This document shows, piece by piece, positions 5,935 through 7,305 of a stretch of DNA of 7,305 bases (position 1 is the first letter of the stretch; every line of letters begins with the position of its first letter). The notes beneath the pieces were generated by a model, which saw only the letters and a program-made list of their open reading frames with translations, was not told the origin of the DNA and ran no database searches. Origin of the DNA: Bacteroidota bacterium (GTDB lineage: Bacteria; Bacteroidota; Bacteroidia; B-17B0; Aurantibacillaceae). Location of the stretch: positions 1 to 7,305 of the forward strand of contig JANYBY010000203.1 of assembly GCA_025360565.1 (NCBI GenBank). The letters are read 5' to 3'. Both the position numbers and the translations under genes were made by a program.

Positions 5935-7299
5935 ATTACCATTTAGAATACGTTCAATGTATTTTTCACTTGGCAATAAAGAAACTTGTATTCTTTTAGC
6001 GTAATATATCGAGTCCAGTATTTCTTTCTGCTTTTCTTCAATTATTTTTTTCTGCTCTTCGGTTTCTTTGTTCTTTATTTCAATGAGCAATTTTTGTTTA
6101 CGAGTAATGTTTAATGATCTAAATATAAACCCGGCAAATACTACAACTAATAGTAAACCAATGCCCACCGACCAAATAACAATTTGTTGTTTTCGATTCT
6201 TTTCATCGGCAATGGCCTGTTGTTTTACGAGATCACTTTTATGCTCGGCTTTAGCAACGGCTTCTTGTTTTTCATAAGTGTATTGCATTTGCTTTTTAAC
6301 TGACGCATTCTGCGTTTGTTGATTATTAACACTGTCTCTCATTTTAATTTCCAACTCATACATTTCAAATGCTTTTTTGTAATTGTTTTGTTCTTTGAAT
6401 ATTACTTTAAGGGCTCTGGCCGAAATTTTAATACTATTAGGATAACCCAATTCTTTAGCGATCTGCATACTTTTGTTGGCAAACAAGAGGGCCTCTTTAA
6501 TGTCGTTCTTTTTTAGCATTAAACCCGCCATACTATTTAAAGAATTTGTCATCCCATACTTATCACCGATCTCTTCATAAAATTTTAAGCTCTTTTTGTA
6601 ATTCTCTAAGGCTGTGATAAAATCTTCTTTGCGCTCATAAAGAGAACCAATATTGTTTAAACATAATGCTATTCCATATTTGTCACCAACCTCTTCATAA
6701 AATTTTAAACTTTTTTGATGATATTCTAACGCTTTAAGGGTGTTGCCTTGGTTATAATAAATGTGTCCGCTATTGTTTAAAGATAATGCAACTCCTTTTT
6801 TATCTCCGATTTCTTGGCAGATTAATAAACTTTTGTGGTAATATTCCAAAGCTTTAGGAAAGTCATTTTGATCAGTATAAATAACACCAATATTGTTTAT
6901 GCAATTTGATACTCCAGATTTCTCTCCGATCTCTTCATAGATCTTTAAACTTTTATGATAACTTTCTAATGCTTTGTTTATATCGCCAAGGTTTTGAGCC
7001 AAATAGCCTATATTGTTCATGGCGTTTGCCAGGTATTTTAAATATATTTTTTTATGTGGACTCGCAATTGAAATGTTTTTTTCTGCAATCGCTTTTAATT
7101 GTTCATTGTACTTTGGCCAAACAGCATCATTAGTTTCTGTCGCAATAATCGAGTCTAAAATCATACACCTTGTGGTGTCGTGTTTAGCGTTTTTAAGTAA
7201 AAGCTTTAAGGAGTTGATAGTTCGGTTTTGCGCGCTAACAAATAGGTGGTTAAACACCAACAGGACACCTAAAACTATTTTTGTGAGATTCCTTAACAT
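5923..7299 (-). CDS. Membrane-anchored periplasmic TPR sensor protein lacking the expected SpoIIE phosphatase domain
   Basis: This is a protein of 458 residues. The ATG at 7297-7299 is supported by the signal peptide right after it, with likely cleavage after VSA at residue 23. Residues about 93-292 hold five TPR units of exactly 40 residues, each with the pattern NNIG..Y....D..KALE.Y.KSL...EEIGDK.G; a degenerate sixth runs to about 324. Charged coiled-coil sequence follows (about 335-371), then one membrane helix (about 372-393), then a cytoplasmic coiled coil ending EILDSIYYAKRIQVSLLPSE. In Bacteroidota that ending usually leads straight into a PP2C/SpoIIE serine phosphatase domain, but here the protein stops 14 residues later. 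The TPR domain is therefore outside the cytoplasm and probably binds a protein or peptide, with the coiled coil relaying or scaffolding a signal. It may be a naturally short adaptor or a truncated phosphatase. It converges on the DUF418 gene with a 42-bp gap. Promoter sequence lies beyond the window. Confidence 0.88.
   Translation of the reverse strand: MLRNLTKIVLGVLLVFNHLFVSAQNRTINSLKLLLKNAKHDTTRCMILDSIIATETNDAVWPKYNEQLKAIAEKNISIASPHKKIYLKYLANAMNNIGYLAQNLGDINKALESYHKSLKIYEEIGEKSGVSNCINNIGVIYTDQNDFPKALEYYHKSLLICQEIGDKKGVALSLNNSGHIYYNQGNTLKALEYHQKSLKFYEEVGDKYGIALCLNNIGSLYERKEDFITALENYKKSLKFYEEIGDKYGMTNSLNSMAGLMLKKNDIKEALLFANKSMQIAKELGYPNSIKISARALKVIFKEQNNYKKAFEMYELEIKMRDSVNNQQTQNASVKKQMQYTYEKQEAVAKAEHKSDLVKQQAIADEKNRKQQIVIWSVGIGLLLVVVFAGFIFRSLNITRKQKLLIEIKNKETEEQKKIIEEKQKEILDSIYYAKRIQVSLLPSEKYIERILNGNDEK
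6424..7023 (-). repeat. 120-bp tandem TPR-coding repeats (five units)
   Basis: Five consecutive 120-bp units encode the 40-residue TPRs (residues 93-292). Identity at the DNA level is highest between the third and fourth units: ctcttcataaaattttaa occurs at 6571-6588 and again at 6691-6708, exactly 120 bp apart. The corresponding peptides, KFYEEVGDKYG and KFYEEIGDKYG, are almost the same. The fifth unit (6424-6543) is more diverged. Confidence 0.8.
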
Positions 7300-7305
7300 A
7301 AAAAC

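Noticed and set aside
6544..7023. CRISPR-like regular repeats
   Set aside because: The 120-bp period is in frame, encodes 40-residue TPRs and has no unique spacers.

Overview
The window looks like chromosomal DNA of a Bacteroidota bacterium. It is AT-rich, its genes lack obvious Shine-Dalgarno sequences, and it carries several lineage-typical items: an ECF sigma factor next to an anti-sigma/beta-barrel fusion, a PKD-domain lipoprotein, and a TPR protein ending in the coiled coil that usually precedes a SpoIIE-type phosphatase. I cannot resolve the order or genus.

Layout. Positions 1-2872 (+) form a tight three-gene unit. It contains the 3' end of an ECF sigma factor (region 4 only), a 489-residue protein whose start overlaps the sigma stop as ATGA, and a PKD-domain lipoprotein 3 bp further on. 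Positions 2873-3017 are a non-coding, C-rich spacer with a short GC hairpin. Positions 3018-4403 (+) encode a MATE-family exporter. A spacer with a 10-bp stem-loop follows, then a DUF418 multi-pass membrane protein (4543-5880, +). Convergent to it, 5923-7299 (-) encodes a secreted-then-anchored TPR protein; its start codon lies 6 bases inside the window edge.

The most interesting item is the sigma/anti-sigma pair. The 489-residue protein has a short cytoplasmic N-terminus, one inner-membrane helix, a roughly 210-residue low-complexity N/K/E/T/A-rich linker and a C-terminal region that reads as an eight-stranded outer-membrane beta-barrel. This is the architecture of the dual membrane-spanning anti-sigma factors (Dma) described in Bacteroides thetaiotaomicron, where such a protein controls an ECF21 sigma factor and outer-membrane vesiculation. 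One polypeptide could therefore report outer-envelope state directly to transcription. The linked lipoprotein is a candidate ligand, partner or output of the system.

The MATE exporter and the DUF418 protein may form a loose membrane-transport pair, but nothing in the sequence ties them to the sigma system. The TPR protein has the receptor and linker of a periplasm-sensing phosphatase but stops where the catalytic domain should begin.
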